This document shows, one piece after another, positions 34,108 through 46,665 of a DNA stretch of 64,000 nucleotides. The notes beneath the pieces were generated by a model that did no database searches, was not told where the DNA came from, and worked only from the letters and a program-made list of their open reading frames with translations. The number at the start of each line of letters is the position of its first letter. Positions within the stretch are counted from its first letter, which is position 1. A program made the position numbers and the translations under genes. This DNA is from Chondrosia reniformis. Lineage: Eukaryota; Porifera; Demospongiae; Chondrillida; Chondrillidae. The DNA lies in the NCBI GenBank assembly GCA_947172415.1, contig OX359191.1, forward strand, positions 2,108,001-2,172,000, given 5' to 3'.

Positions 34108-36071
34108 TGTTACAGTACCGATGCAATTGTAGAAGCAATCATCTCAAATGGAGGAAATCATCGGAGATTAATAGAAGCATTCTTCCCCATCAACCATGCA
34201 AAACCTCAGTTTTTACTTTTTATTATTTTTACAAATGGAACATCCATCAAAGAAGAAGTGTGCATTGACAAAGAACCCTACGTTGGTATTGTATTTGAAT
34301 TAAATGGATTAGAGAATGTCTACGGTACTATGTGGTATTCCTCTACCATCAATACAGTAGTGTCAAGCGTAATGATATCTGAAATGGCTCTACTTATACC
34401 ACAGGGAATTCTTGGTAGATTCTTTAAAGAAAATCCAATCATTACAGATTATAGTGCCGTTTGTCTTATGCTTCCTTATCTGAAGCCACCAGATAAACGT
34501 GACTCACAGATCAATGATGTATTCCTTCCTGTTGTTCTAGTGGTAAGTTTGAATCACTGTAAATGACTATGCAATCACTACAAATACACTTGACATACAT
34601 GTACGTATGTAATCGACTGGAGGAGCTTGTCTTTGGAAATGGTAATCTTTTGACTTTGGGAGCGTCTAGAGCTTTTATGTGTAGAACAAATATGGATGAT
34701 CGCTTAATGGAAATAGATACTACCAAATGTCTATATATATAAGTCTAAGGTTGCAACCATTTATTACCTCCAGGACACATGCAATCCATCGAGATATTAT
34801 AGTTTTTAATCTATATAACAATTATATAGTTCATGATGTAGAGTCCAGTACAAATCTTGAAGATCTTCTCCCTGAAACTGCATGCATTGCCTAACCCATA
34901 ATATATCATTTGTAAATGTACGTACGTATATATATATTGAATGATTAACTCTCAGTCCCTTTTCATAGGCTACGTATGCATATATGTTATAAGTCATAAT
35001 CTGTGTGTTCGTTTATATAGTTGAAAGAGGCAATTTTGAGAGAAAAAATTGATAGCATTGCATATAGCAAAGCCGTGGGGTTTGCTTGTGGAATAGAATC
35101 TTTCAACCAACAATTCTGCTATTCTGGATGTATTCCATATCCCAACCCAAGAAAGAACCCTATTTCAATTACTAATTTATTTATACCAGCATTGATTTTC
35201 ATTTGGCCCTTCGGCATAGTCATACTAGTAATAAAGTGCAGAATTAGAGAGTCCATTACCTCACGAATAACTACAGGAGTATCTGAAATTCCCACATTTA
35301 GTGTAACCTGGGCCATTATAACATTCTCCATTTTCTTCTACATCTACATGATTATTCATAATACAGCAGTGGCACTCTCATTTCTATTGTCTGAGCTGCA
35401 TTATCATCATGAAAATGGGACCAATGGAATTGTACCAAAAGTTGGTATTGGTATGTGTATTGCATTATTCTTGAGTGCTGTATTGACCATAGCAGTTTCG
35501 ACTTCAACAAAATTTCCAAATCAAATTGTTCCTGTACCAAAATTTGCTGTAACTGTTTGCACCTTGGTAACATTTAGATGTGTCAGTTACAATAGACTTA
35601 GCAAATTTATATTGCATTTTGGCATCTGGATTGTGGTCAATGTCTTTGTAATGTGTGTGTGTTACCACTTGCCAATGATGTTTATAGCTGTATTAACAGA
35701 TCTTACAGGCATACATTCATCATGGCATCTATCTTCCTATTTGCTACCTCCACCATCACCTTCACTGCAGCAGTCTTTAGCATTGATCAAGTTTTTGTCT
35801 CAGATTGTAGAGTTTCCGTCCCATGTAAAATTGGCATTAGAGAGGGACTGTATTGGCTCTACTATACATTACAACATTGTCTATTTTTGGAGCCACATTT
35901 CTAGCAAGTGTTCATTGTCTCCTATTACTGGACAAGACTCTACCATTAAGCTACAACATAAATTTTTCGTGGCTATTTTCTACATTAACAACTATATCAA
36001 TACCATATCTTGTTCTCAACCTAGGAAGTGTATTTAACAGAGTGATGAAAATGCATCTGCATGGAATGTGA
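34108..36071 (+). pseudogene. type A seven-transmembrane gene, broken copy A2
   Basis: About 96-98% like A1 by eye, but without promoter, ATG and signal peptide: homology begins at the TGT of CYSTDAIVEA (34108), directly after the inverted arm, with an in-frame TGA shortly upstream. Exon 1 remnant 34108-34542 and its GTAAGT donor are intact. Exon 2 (35021-36071) has lost one base near 35700 (LTDP becomes LTDLTG) and gained five near 35865, moving the frame from 2 to 1 to 0. The last part (LDKTLPLSYNINFSWLF to the TGA) is again readable. Confidence 0.8.
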
Positions 36072-36649
36072 TCCAAATAGGCAACAAGAAAATCAAAATG
36101 AATTTAAAAGACAAATTGTAGTTTAACATGTATCCTGGCATGTAGAGTTAACATGTATGTATATATGTATATGCATGCATGTATTTTATGTATAGGACTA
36201 TATACGTAGGTTCTATGTGAAAGAGTTTTAGGTAGATAGGTGTTTTGAAACCTAGTAAAGTCATACAGTAATTATCATTTTTCATAATCACAAATGTATA
36301 GAATATTGTAAAATGATTATCTGTGTGATATTAAAATGAATTTGAAACCAGACCGGCCTACAACCAACCAAGTCCACCCAATCTCTGCAAACTTACCAAG
36401 GACGCAGAACATGTAAACTATACGTATGAGTACCTATTTGTAGCTCGGGTAACGAGCTAGAAAGTTCCTGTACCAATATTGGTGATCAAGACTTGGAGGA
36501 ATCTCCCTCGAAGAATAAGACAAAGTTACAGGGCAGGAAGACCTATATAAGTAACCTGCATACATATACGTAGACCTATACACATATCTATATACACATA
36601 GACATATAACCTACATATATAACCAATTAACATACGTACGTATACACAA

Positions 36650-36990
36650 GGGACATCATATGACATACGTATACGTATATAAAGGCCTTAGCCTTTTATG
36701 TCCTTGTGTACAAGTTACAAAATGATCTCTAACCCTGTTGATTATTCCAATGCATGCAAGCGTTAGTATTCTTATAGCTCCCTCACAAGGCAAATCAAAT
36801 CTGCTGTGGTTATTAGCTGAGACCCCCTTAAGACTGGAACCTTTGTTGATATATGGCATGCAGATGCATCATCTTCAGTCTATACTAAGATGTGAAAAGG
36901 TAATTGGTAGGTCATGTGTTCTACCTTGCAATTGGATGATCTGTATGAATTATTTAAAATACTGATTATCCTAGGGGTCACTTGGATCTC
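36650..36990 (+). repeat. dispersed repeat R1, copy 3
   Basis: Same core as the other R1 copies, including GGACATCATATGACATACGT and GATTATCCTAGGGGTCACTT. It lies 3' of the broken A2 gene, as copy 2 does after A1. Confidence 0.6.
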
Positions 36991-38240
36991 TTTAAATTTG
37001 TACTTGATTGTAATTATATATCAGGATAAATCTATATTAGGATAGCAAAGTATGGTACACTTACATCATACCAGCTGCCATATGCATGATAACTAGGAGG
37101 AGCAAACTTCACCACAAATGATCTTGATCCTATATAAAGTCAGCTTGTAGGTAAGAGCTGGGTTATTATGTCTAAAAAATATGAAGAGGAGAACTACAAG
37201 ATAATATATACATAAGACATTTTCACAAACCTGCTAAGAGGAGTTGTTTCAATACTTTCTCTAGTTCTCTGTCCAGAGCTACTGAGTAAACTCAGAAATT
37301 TTGGTAGAAAAGCCATCTACTTAAGAGTAGCCATGTATCACAAATTTTTGTCAAAGGTATATAATAATAAGCTCACTGTATAGAAAGATATTGAAATATA
37401 GCTTCGAGATCACTTGATATATAGCTACAAAGTTTATATGTATAACTCTCAGATTGGTATTTGATTTGTGCATGAACATGCCTATACGTACCCAGGCAAA
37501 TAGTGTGAAAAGGAATGTCCCTATGTAGAAATATGTATATGTATGCATGCAGTATAGCCATCCATACAGAGGTGTGTTGCCATAGTAATATATGGCTTCA
37601 GATCTAGATTTATAGCTTTCCAAACTAAGGTAGAAGACATACATCAAGTGTCTAAATAAAAGTTATGCAAATTGTACAAAAGTCATAGAATTTACCCTGT
37701 CATACACCCTTTTCTATCGTTATTTATAATTTTCAGGACACTTAAGCATTCTCAATTGTTAAGATTATGAATATATATATATAATAAAACCCAATGAAGT
37801 GGCCTAGTTGTTAAATTCAAGTCCAGGGGCATGAGTTTTAAACTTGAAATACTGGTTCATATTTATTGAAAGTTCATCATGACCCTCTGAAGTATTATAC
37901 CGCTAAACTACTGTATGTGATATTCATATTAACCTTGTGATGTTGTCTAATTGTAAATGTGTAAAGAGTTTCCATGATATTGATGTATTATTGGCACTCT
38001 TATTTCTGACCCTATCCGGAATTGTTAATATTATATATAGATATCATGAAGCGGCAGCATAATATACAGAATGTATTATATGCATGTACAGTACAATGAT
38101 CCTTACATATGTTGATATAAACTCAAAATAACCAATCATATATCTGCGAGAAATGGTGTGTTTACAGGCTATATTGTAATGAGTTAGAAATAAACATGTA
38201 ACAATGTGTATATATTCAGATTCACTAAACATACACTCAC

Positions 38241-38321
38241 TTGCAAAGCCTGTTCATAGTCCTTCATCTTATAGTTAACATAACCCGCCAAGTGATGAAC
38301 CTTCAAGTGTGAGGGATGGTG
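38241..38321 (-). pseudogene. stray TPR exon, unit 2
   Basis: 81 bases with GTGAGT donor and TTTAG acceptor, in frame (HLAGYVNYKMKDYEQALQ). Some codons differ from the TPR gene. It has no other TPR exon next to it, so it is an orphan exon. Confidence 0.65.
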
Positions 38322-38969
38322 CTAAAAATACATAACGTATTGTATAAATATAAAACGGACAAACAATGATATTATTGTGTATACACACTTTGTAGAAACT
38401 GAATGTACATAGAATACGTATGTAGTATCCTATCACATATATATAGTAAATAAGGAATGATGATAAAGGTAAAAGTTATTTTTCAATAGGATATACAATT
38501 AAAAATTGATTGCCATAAAAGATGTATATATATATATATATATATATTCAGATTCACTATAAGGCTTTGTGGTGATATTAAGCTATAATATGTCTGTTGT
38601 TAGTTATTATAAGTCTTTCAAATTGAAACATCCCTTTATACAAATTACAAATTATACATATATATATGTATGTATTTAGTAACTAATAATCTATATATAT
38701 ATATATTATACAGGATGGTGAGGTGTATATTTGAATATTAGCAAACTTTAAAACAAAAATCCTTCATCCTCCTCATTCGTTGCTGAAGAAGACCTACTGG
38801 TTGAAACGTCAAAATTTGATGCTCAAATAGATATATACCTCCTCCCATATTTACAATATCTAAGGTGAAGTGAAAATTTGACCATTTTAAATAAATGGTA
38901 TATTTATACTTATATATATATATAATTTTTAGAATCTTTATACTTGCAATTGGTAATAGCAACTTTAAC

Positions 38970-41021
38970 ATGAATATATGGTTCCTATTGCTCAAAGGGA
39001 TTGCTCTATCTATCCTCATTGGTCCTCTTGGAGTTTATGGAGATCAACTCAACCTCAATACCTCAGACACCTGTCAACCTCACAAAGTCTGTAACAATGC
39101 TGATGATATTGTGACAGCTATCATTTCTAATCAAGAAAACTATCAAAGATTGATGGAAGCCTTCTACCCAGTCAACCATGGAGTGCCTCAGTTTGTTAGT
39201 CTCATATTCTTCACTAATGGAACTCCCATTTCACAGCCACTGTGTAACCAGACACCATATGCAGGTATGATCATGGAACTCAATGGAGAAGATAATGTTT
39301 ATGGAACTATGTGGCATGCGTCTTCTGCTAACATACTGGCTACAGGAACTATTCTCAATGAATTAGGACTAATGGTTCCGCAAGTAATCTCAGGAGTATT
39401 CTTTAAGACCAATCCTATTATAACTGCCTTTCCTCTTGTATGCTTGACTGTACCTTATCAAATACCACAAAGCAAGACATTGTTACAGTCAGATACCTTA
39501 CTTGTGGGTATGCATGCTTTGTACGTATGTACATATATATGTATATATATATTGCATGCATCACACATATCCAGTTTGAAGGTACCAACCAGCTGCTGCT
39601 AAAAGATCAGATGATAGGGATTTCTGCTAACTATGCCAAACATACGTATATATCTTTGAGATGGTTCATCTTTTAGTCTCTTGAGTATCTATAGAGAGAC
39701 GACGCAGTTGATTCGATTCTTGTCCTGATTTGGTTGTTTTGACCTTGGGGGTTTTCTTCAGCAACAAAGATGCCCAGGGTCGAAATGTCAAAATTCCTAA
39801 CAAACCTGCTAATGAAAATTTACAAGTAATGTATTTATATGTTATTTTCACTTAAAATTTATTAATTAATCTTCTCATATATCCATTGATTTATATATAC
39901 CTTGTCTATACAAAAGGGAATCATGTAGATGTCTAACAGTAACATAATAAATCTTAAAACTCACTTGGGATGTCAAATCCTGCATGACATATGTACATAT
40001 TTTCTTTAAATATATTTAGGTCAAGGAATCGCTTTTGAAAAAGAAAGTCGACCCCACAGTCTATTATAATGCAGAGGGCTACAGTTGTGTGATTTCTAAA
40101 GTGAATAAAATATTCTGCAGTTTTGAATGCATCCCAGCACGGGAAGTCTACATTATAATTGTTTTTAGAATTGGTGCAATGCTCTTCTGGCCAGCTACCT
40201 TGGTCACAGTTGCAAGACTATTGAAATTGAAGGCTTTTGTTTCGCAATTAGATCTTAATGTTTCATCATTCAGTATATTCTGGGGAATATCCTTATTTTC
40301 CGTCATTTTTACTAGTTTATATAATATAAAAGCTATACTATTCGCATTTGCATTCATTAAAGTCAACTGGAACTGCTACGAGCTAGGAAATTTTGAGCAT
40401 GTGTTTGGTATCAGCTATTTGATGGTTGCAGTAGTAGTATTTGCACTCAGCATTGTATTTACATTGAAGTTAGACATTCCACATCACCTATCTGCACCAC
40501 AGTCCATTATGAATCTGCTCAGATGTGTGACTTGTAATGCTTTTAGAGCAGAAAATGTCAATAGAATAGTTCTAAAGTTGGCAATTTGGAGCATTATTGC
40601 CTTGCTTGGAATCACATTTTGTCAAGTGTCCATAACTCTCCTAACTGTATTAACAGATCCTTATAGAAATGGATTCCTTTTTGCATCTATTATGCTTCTT
40701 GCTAGTGGAATCACTTCTTTATTTGCAGCACTGTTCAGTTTAGATCAAATTTTCATAGCAGACTACAGAGTTGCTATTAACTGTAAAGCAGGTTTGAAGA
40801 GATGTCTCTCATGGTTATTCCTCATGACAGTATCATTATGTGGAGCAATGTTCTTTGCAGCTATCCACATCTTGGTCCTCATGGACATTAGACTACCTCT
40901 GAGATACAGCATCAATTTCAAGTGGTTCTTCTCAATCACAACTTCTATGCTTATACCAACACTGATAATTTACTTGAAGAGGATCATCAACACATTAAAT
41001 AATGTAGTGCAATCATCATAA
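38970..41021 (+). CDS. type B seven-transmembrane receptor-like protein, copy B2
   Basis: Exons 38970-39503 and 40020-41021, 511 aa, no lesions. The upstream frame opens further (from 38895), but that part is microsatellite-encoded and not shared, so MNIWF is preferred as start. It differs from B1 mainly around the entry to helix 1: KIFCSFECIPAREVYIIIVF instead of KIFCTFQCILVQEVYWIIVF. Other changes are scattered (IADYRV, FIKVNWNCYEL). The intron carries the inverted hammerhead-like repeat. Closest relative is B3. Possible use of the ATG at 38895 would hide the signal peptide. Confidence 0.85.
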
Positions 41022-41708
41022 ATCCTTTTATATACATGTATATGTATATACGTAGTTGCAGTTAAATTTGCATGTATTTTTAGATGACACCTTAATTTTT
41101 GTGATCAAGTGTCAACATGCAACACACCAACTGCAAATTTTACCTGAATACAGCTCTCTTTATTAATTTTGTTAAATGTGGTATACGTATTGGAATTTTC
41201 AACATGTACTTGCATGATTATATGCAAAATTAAATGATGCAGTATCTTGCATCTTGCATAAGGTAAATATGTAATTTGCAAATGAAGTCTTATTACAAAA
41301 ACTTCAAAACACATGCTTATAGAAAGCAGTTATACATAAGCAACAAATAATCAAAAAGGATGTTGACCATTTTAACCAGTTAATCTGTGAATTTTGTTAC
41401 CTCTTTAAAGTCTATTTGCCAATGAATTATGTAATTAATCACACTAAATAAAGCACTCAAATGTAATCATTGCATGCATTATCTATATAACTAGTACTAC
41501 TACAGCTTTTAAATATGTATTTTGGTCATGTCAGATGCCATTTCATTAGAAGCTACTTTTAAGTTTTTCTTAATCCAATTTCTTTTTAAGCAGGTGAATG
41601 CGCCATTGCCAATCCTTTGTATTTTAATTGTTCATTGACAGCTTCATAGATGTTTATTCTTTTTTCTTCAAGTCTGTTATTGCCTTTTTCATCTTTTTAA
41701 TACAACAG

Positions 41709-42138
41709 ATATAACAGTATTTAAGAAGCTATATACTGCCCTCGGATTCTTAAATTCTGTTTAAGAAGCTATATACTGCCCTCGGATTCTTAAATTCTGT
41801 TTAAGAAGCTATATACTGCCATCGGATTCTTAAATTCTGTTATATCCCTGCCCAAATATGCTAAACTAAGACGTTTCTACTTGGAGGGTGGACAATTTTC
41901 CTTACATTTAGGACAGTTGGAGTAGTCAGGGCAAGAGCATTCTATAGAGTCGTCAGCGTTTAAGCAAAACTAACCAGGCGCTAGATGAGCCATCCTGAAA
42001 GTCCCGCCAAAATAACGATAAGAAGCTTCGGAGTATATATCACTTATACCACAGCGCTTCGGTGTATATGGGTTTATATACGTACTCGCACTCGTACGTA
42101 TAAAACCTATATGCACCTCAGCGCCGTGGTATAACTAA
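41709..42138. mobile_element. hairpin element with Cys-rich frame, copy in J2
   Basis: Starts with ATAACAG then TTTAAGAAGCTATATACTGC and shares about 250 bp with 44917-45215. The leading hairpin unit is present three times (41718-41838). The minus-strand frame (CSCPDYSNCPKCKENCPP) is interrupted by TAG. It ends near GGTATAACTAATA, as does the other copy. Confidence 0.5.
41718..41838. repeat. three tandem 40-bp copies
   Basis: TTTAAGAAGCTATATACTGC followed by CCTCGGATTCTTAAATTCTG occurs three times in a row, the third with ATCGG. Each unit contains the two arms of a small hairpin (TTTAAGAA...TTCTTAAA). Confidence 0.8.
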
Positions 42139-43904
42139 TACATATACACGATGCGTGTACATATATACTCACTGCAATATCCACTCCATAAGAATATCTT
42201 TGAATTACCATTATATCAGTTTTTCTGATGCCACTTTGGCTTACAGTTTCATTGTTTGTATATTTGCCATTAATAAGGTCACCACCATCAAAAATACTTA
42301 GAACAATACTGACTGCATAAGGATCTTCACATGGGTGAAGTGTTATATTTAAATGAAGATCCAAGGTAAGTCCAACATCAACAGTTAGATTACAAAGTAG
42401 AGTGATGCACTTTTCATTAATCTCACAATCCCCACGAAGCTGATCAGCTTCATTAATTATAGTAGGAATACTACCCAATGAGGAACACATGACATCTTTA
42501 GTGACAGGAGAGACTGGTGTCGTGGATGGAGAAGATGGAATAGAGGACATACTTGCAGAGAAGGTGGAGCTACCAGTAATGGGAGAGAGTGTGAAGCTCA
42601 TATCCTTACAGTATATGTGGATCCTTGTAGCTGGTAAAATATCCAGTACAATACCTAGTACTCTCACATTTATCTACATTATAAAATTAAAGATAGCAGT
42701 GTAGGTATGTACGCATATGCATTTGTGATTGTGTGCATGTGTATATGTTATCAGTTGCATAATGAAAGTTATACTGTTTGTAACTGGTTATACATAAGAG
42801 GTTTAATTTTAAGGAGGTTAACTATTGTGTATATAAACAATAAAAATACCATATAACCCAGGAAAGTTGGCGGCTAATTTTATTTTTGCGCTTTGGCAGT
42901 TTTGAGAACCAATTGCAATCCGCCAATATTTCCACTCCCAAACTACACCGAGCATAGGAGAACAACTTTCTTGTCAGTGAAACTCGCCAAATACCATAAT
43001 TTGAGCAAAGTTTCAGACAAAATTTACTACAAATGTGTCGGTACCGGTATATTGTATGGTAATGTATATTTTATAATATTGCACATATATATAATAGGTT
43101 ATATTATTACTTAATTTACTGAGTATGTACATTTACAAGGTTGTTTTGATTCAATAAACAGAATAGAATGGTCTGAGAGATTCCCACTCCTCCCACTCAT
43201 GATTTCCATATTTAGCTAATTGGTCAACCTGCCCTGGGCATGCCCAAGTTTGTTCATGGAATAGCACTTTGAACTTTCCAAACAATCAGCCATTTATTAC
43301 GCTGTCACTACCTGTAGAAACCCTGATTGCAGATAAGCGCAGTACCTAGGAGATTGGTCAAGACAGGTCATCTGGCAAAGATGATGATGTCCATTGAAAC
43401 TCTTAATATTTAAATGCCCTTCTTCTCCACCTCTAAAATTACACACATGCATTTTAATTATAATGGAACATCCTTTCAGGTTTGGTAGGGTTAAGAGACA
43501 AAGTCTGTTGAAGAAAATTGTTCCAATATCATCTGAAATCATAGGTAAATGTAAAAAAAACTTTTACTATTCCTGGCAAACATTATAATGCATTCAAATG
43601 TATAGGGATTTCGGAATGACCTGGATACTTGACTCAATGTTTCAACTATATAATAGAATTCTCTGAAAGAGGCTTTTACTAAATCGTCTACTTATTTTGC
43701 TAAAGCGATAGAGTTGACAAATTCTTCTGTAAATATGTTTTTTAGCACCAAATTTCGTGTCACCAAAGGCACTTGATGAAGAACCAGTTAACATCACATG
43801 ACACTCAGTGTATCAGCCAGCGAAACGAGACAACTTCCTACATACCTTTTATGGGTTGGATGTTCATAACAAGTTCCTTTTCCGCTAGAAATAGAGAACT
43901 GTCA

Positions 43905-43990
43905 CGCAAAATGCACACCCCCACTAAAAACGGACCCCCCTAAAATGCACCCCGGGGGAGTCCGTTTTTGCTACAGTCCAATTTTGCCGT
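43905..43990. repeat. GC-rich hairpin insertion
   Basis: AAAACGGACCCCCC and GGGGGAGTCCGTTTTT form a stable GC-rich stem with a short loop. The roughly 80-bp insert is missing from the matching places in units 1 and 2 and its base composition is unlike its surroundings. Confidence 0.55.
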
Positions 43991-44202
43991 CCCAGAACCC
44001 ACCACAGAATTGATCATTAGCACAAGATTGTGGCTAGGTATGTTGAATTTGTTCTATATACATTGAAGACCTAGCTGCATATACAGCTACATACATGTAA
44101 TTTAAAATTCCTATAAAATTGATTATACATGTCGATGTCAATAATACTGGTAATACGTTGTTAGGACTACATGCATTAAAATATTAAAAGCATGTATTAC
44201 GT

Positions 44203-46665
44203 TCAGTATGATCCTTTTGCATAAAATCTTTGTCCAGCCTTTGTTAGCATGATCAACACACTATGTTGAGATCCACTGCCAGTCACAGACTTGAACTCTT
44301 TTGAACCAAGTTCATGTCCTCTGAAACCATCCATTTGAGCATTCTGTGTAAGTAGAAGCTTGTAAATGAATATAATTTACAATTCTCTCAAAGTCATTAG
44401 TGTCATGTCACTTGAGGATATGTAAGCCAATAGCTTCCTTTGTACATATAGACTGTTGCATAATATCTGTCTACTGAAGAGACAGTGCAGTGTATACCTT
44501 ATATATAGAAATCAATCTCAAGCAAGCTACAGCTTTAGCATATAATTGTATGCTTTCTCATCAAAAGTTTCCACTTGCATCTTGTATGCACCTAGAATAG
44601 TGTCCTCTGAAGTGTTGTACTCAGATGCTATTTGGTTGGAGGAGGGAAAAGATATTTGTACCTTATCAAAACAAATCATAGCAAATGTTTTTCCTATCTT
44701 ATGAACTCACCAATAGTAAGTGGATAACAGTTCAAGCCATATATGCCATAGTCACTTGGATTGAGGAACATCATCATAAAGTATGCCACGTCACTCATTG
44801 GATCTCCATTCTTCCCATACTTCCAGTCAGTAATAGCCTTCTCATTCAACTACATATATACATATATATACTCCATTGCCGGGGCAACCACCTGTGTTTA
44901 AATTTCGTTACCGTGATATAACAGGATTTAAGAAGCTATATACTACATTGGCTTCTTAAATCCTGTTATATCCCTGCCCAAATATGGTAAATTAAGACGT
45001 TTCTTCCTGGGGGTGGACAATTCTCCTTACATTTAGGACAGTTGGAGTAGTCAGGGCAAGAGCATTCTATGAAGTCGTCAGCATTTAAGCAAAAACAACC
45101 AAACGCTAGCAGAGCCATCCTGAAAGTCCTGCAAAAATAACGATAAGAAGCGACGGAGTATATATCAATCATACCAACCCATATACACCTGGTATAACTA
45201 ATATATATAATACGAAAGTGCATATACGTACTGGCTGTTTCCGTACTTATATTATAAGGTTATAGATTCAGGTCTGACCAACCTTAGAGTCAAAAATCAC
45301 ATTAGATATATTCATATCTCCATGAGTTATCCCTATAAAATACATGATAAAGCTATTTAGATGAATGCGATAACATTCATTTCACTAAATAATTTCTGCT
45401 TGCCCACCTGTACTACGGCCATAGGGTTTTCTTCCTCTCTTCATTTGACTGAATAACTGAGATGTGTCAGATCAAGAGTCATTTCCATACACATCCTGAC
45501 TCCAATTGCTTTTCCATGTAGTCATGATCACCTAAACATTGTCACATGTACGTAGAATAAACATGGTTATACCTCAGTAACATTTAATATGCATTACTGC
45601 AAGTACGTATGTGTTTACTTCTTCATCCCAAAAAGCCTCACTAGATTCAATAGCAAACTTTTTCCTTGCAGACTCCCACTGATATCCATGCAGCTTTGAA
45701 AGGACGCCCATCACTGATTGAAGGGCCTTGGATCTCTGATAACTTGGTATTTTACCAGCAGCACTGAACTTCTGACCCTATATAAGTTCATAAGTAACAC
45801 AAGCAGGACTTTCACATACACATGGACACCCACCATGATTTCTATACATTTCTGTAATTTCAGGAAAAGTCACTATACATACATTCGTATGGTATAAGGT
45901 GTAGTTAAAATTGCATTCATTCTTCATGATCCAGTTACTTCTACTTAAACAAATATGTGTTAGAACCTAGACTGCTGATTGCTGATGGAGATCTAGCTTT
46001 AAATTATATTTCAATAGTATACGTACATAGATTATAAATAAATATACTGAATATTTTGTATATCTACATTTTATTTCTATAAAAGAATACATTACATATG
46101 TACATTGAAACAATTATGTAACTCTATATATACAGATGGGAATATTCTATGCTATTCAACTCTAACCTCCACATATTCCATGATAATAAAAGATGTGCCA
46201 ACTGTTCTCTCATCATCACTAGTGGATTGGTAGATGGGCTTTAGCACTGGTATATCACCATGAAGGCACTCCATAATGTGATATATACTCACTTTTTACC
46301 TACGTATATACCAATCATTTATATGCAATGTTTTATGTACAAAATGCACAGCAAGCCACCAATATTGTATATAATAAATCTATATTAGGATAGCAAAGTA
46401 TGGTACACTTACATCATACCAGCTGCCATATGCATGATAACTAGGAGGAGCAAACTTCACCACAAATGATCTTGATCCTAAAGTCAGCTTGTAGGTAAGA
46501 GCTGGGTTATTATTTCTAAATATTATGAAGAGGAGAACTACGAGATAATTTCTATACATAAGACATTTTTCACAAACCTGCTAAGAGGAGTTGTTTCAAT
46601 ACTTTCTCTAGTTCTCTGTCCAGAGCTACTGAGTATAAACTCAGAAATTTTGGTAGAAAAGCAAT
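44203..46665 (-). pseudogene. APH-like kinase pseudogene H
   Basis: All ten exon equivalents of G are present: 46665-46578, 46515-46413, 46299-46167, 45777-45619, 45531-45408, 45332-45283, 44849-44711, 44627-44498, 44343-44203. The first two exons of G correspond to one here. Lesions: ATG changed to ATT (46665-46663), a 2-base insertion in exon 1, a 4-base insertion in the exon starting 46299 (GAGTATATATCAC), the same in-frame TGA as in G (45474-45472) and a 2-base insertion in the exon at 44627 (AATTATATGC). HGDMN and GDPMSDVAYF remain readable. An extra element sits in intron 7. Clearly non-functional. Confidence 0.85.
44917..45215 (-). mobile_element. hairpin element with Cys-rich frame, copy in H intron
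   Basis: Left end is a clean hairpin: ATAACAGGATTTAAGAAGC and its reverse complement GCTTCTTAAATCCTGTTAT flank a short loop at 44919-44972. A minus-strand frame (45223-44966) encodes MALLAFGCFCLNADDF, then ECSCPDYSNCPKCKENCPPP, with six closely spaced cysteines; a CTTTCAG acceptor-like site precedes the ATG GCT. It is absent from the matching intron of G. The peptide may be a captured exon rather than a product of the element. Confidence 0.5.

Larger units (their letters stand above)
33682..37316 (-). pseudogene. truncated APH-like kinase copy, unit 2
   Basis: Exon 1 at 37316-37231 is intact. The next exon (37171-37065) has the same 4-base insertion as in unit 1, so that lesion predates the copying. 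Exon 4 is reduced to about 30 bp (33711-33682, IIVEYVE), cut by the rearrangement that starts at 33712. Exons 5-10 are absent with the same junction as unit 1. The damaged type A 7TM copy lies in the enlarged intron. Confidence 0.7.
41559..42673 (-). pseudogene. truncated receptor gene J, copy J2
   Basis: Exon 4 equivalent (42673-42173, 167 codons) is open and keeps both splice sites, with all cysteines of the second domain (MCSSLGS, GDCEINEKCITLLCN, HPCEDPYAV). Three codons are deleted in the Ser/Pro linker. Downstream, exon 5 is missing and only the cytoplasmic-tail end of the last exon remains (41559 to about 41710). The membrane segment was replaced by a hairpin-bearing element. Exons 1-3 are cut off by the duplication breakpoint. 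No signal peptide or anchor can be made. Confidence 0.7.
31917..43119. repeat. segmental duplication unit 2 (about 11.2 kb)
   Basis: Same order as unit 1 with three changes: a SINE-like insertion (32410-32689), a rearrangement at 33712-34107 that removed an APH exon and the 5' end of the type A gene, and replacement of part of J by a hairpin element (about 41709-42138). The foldback element present in unit 1 is missing. Confidence 0.75.

Noticed and set aside
38895..38969. Upstream start codon for B2 at 38895
   Set aside because: The extra 25 residues are microsatellite-derived and not shared by B1 or B4, and would bury the signal peptide.
41718..41838. Three 40-bp repeats as a CRISPR array
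   Set aside because: Direct tandem repeats without unique spacers, in eukaryotic DNA.
42107..42667. J2 exon 4 open frame as a complete gene
   Set aside because: Both ends are splice sites matching J3; it lacks signal peptide and membrane anchor.
18320..45474. TGA in G and H as selenocysteine
   Set aside because: No known selenoprotein in this kinase fold, no SECIS seen, and an alternative acceptor removes the codon.
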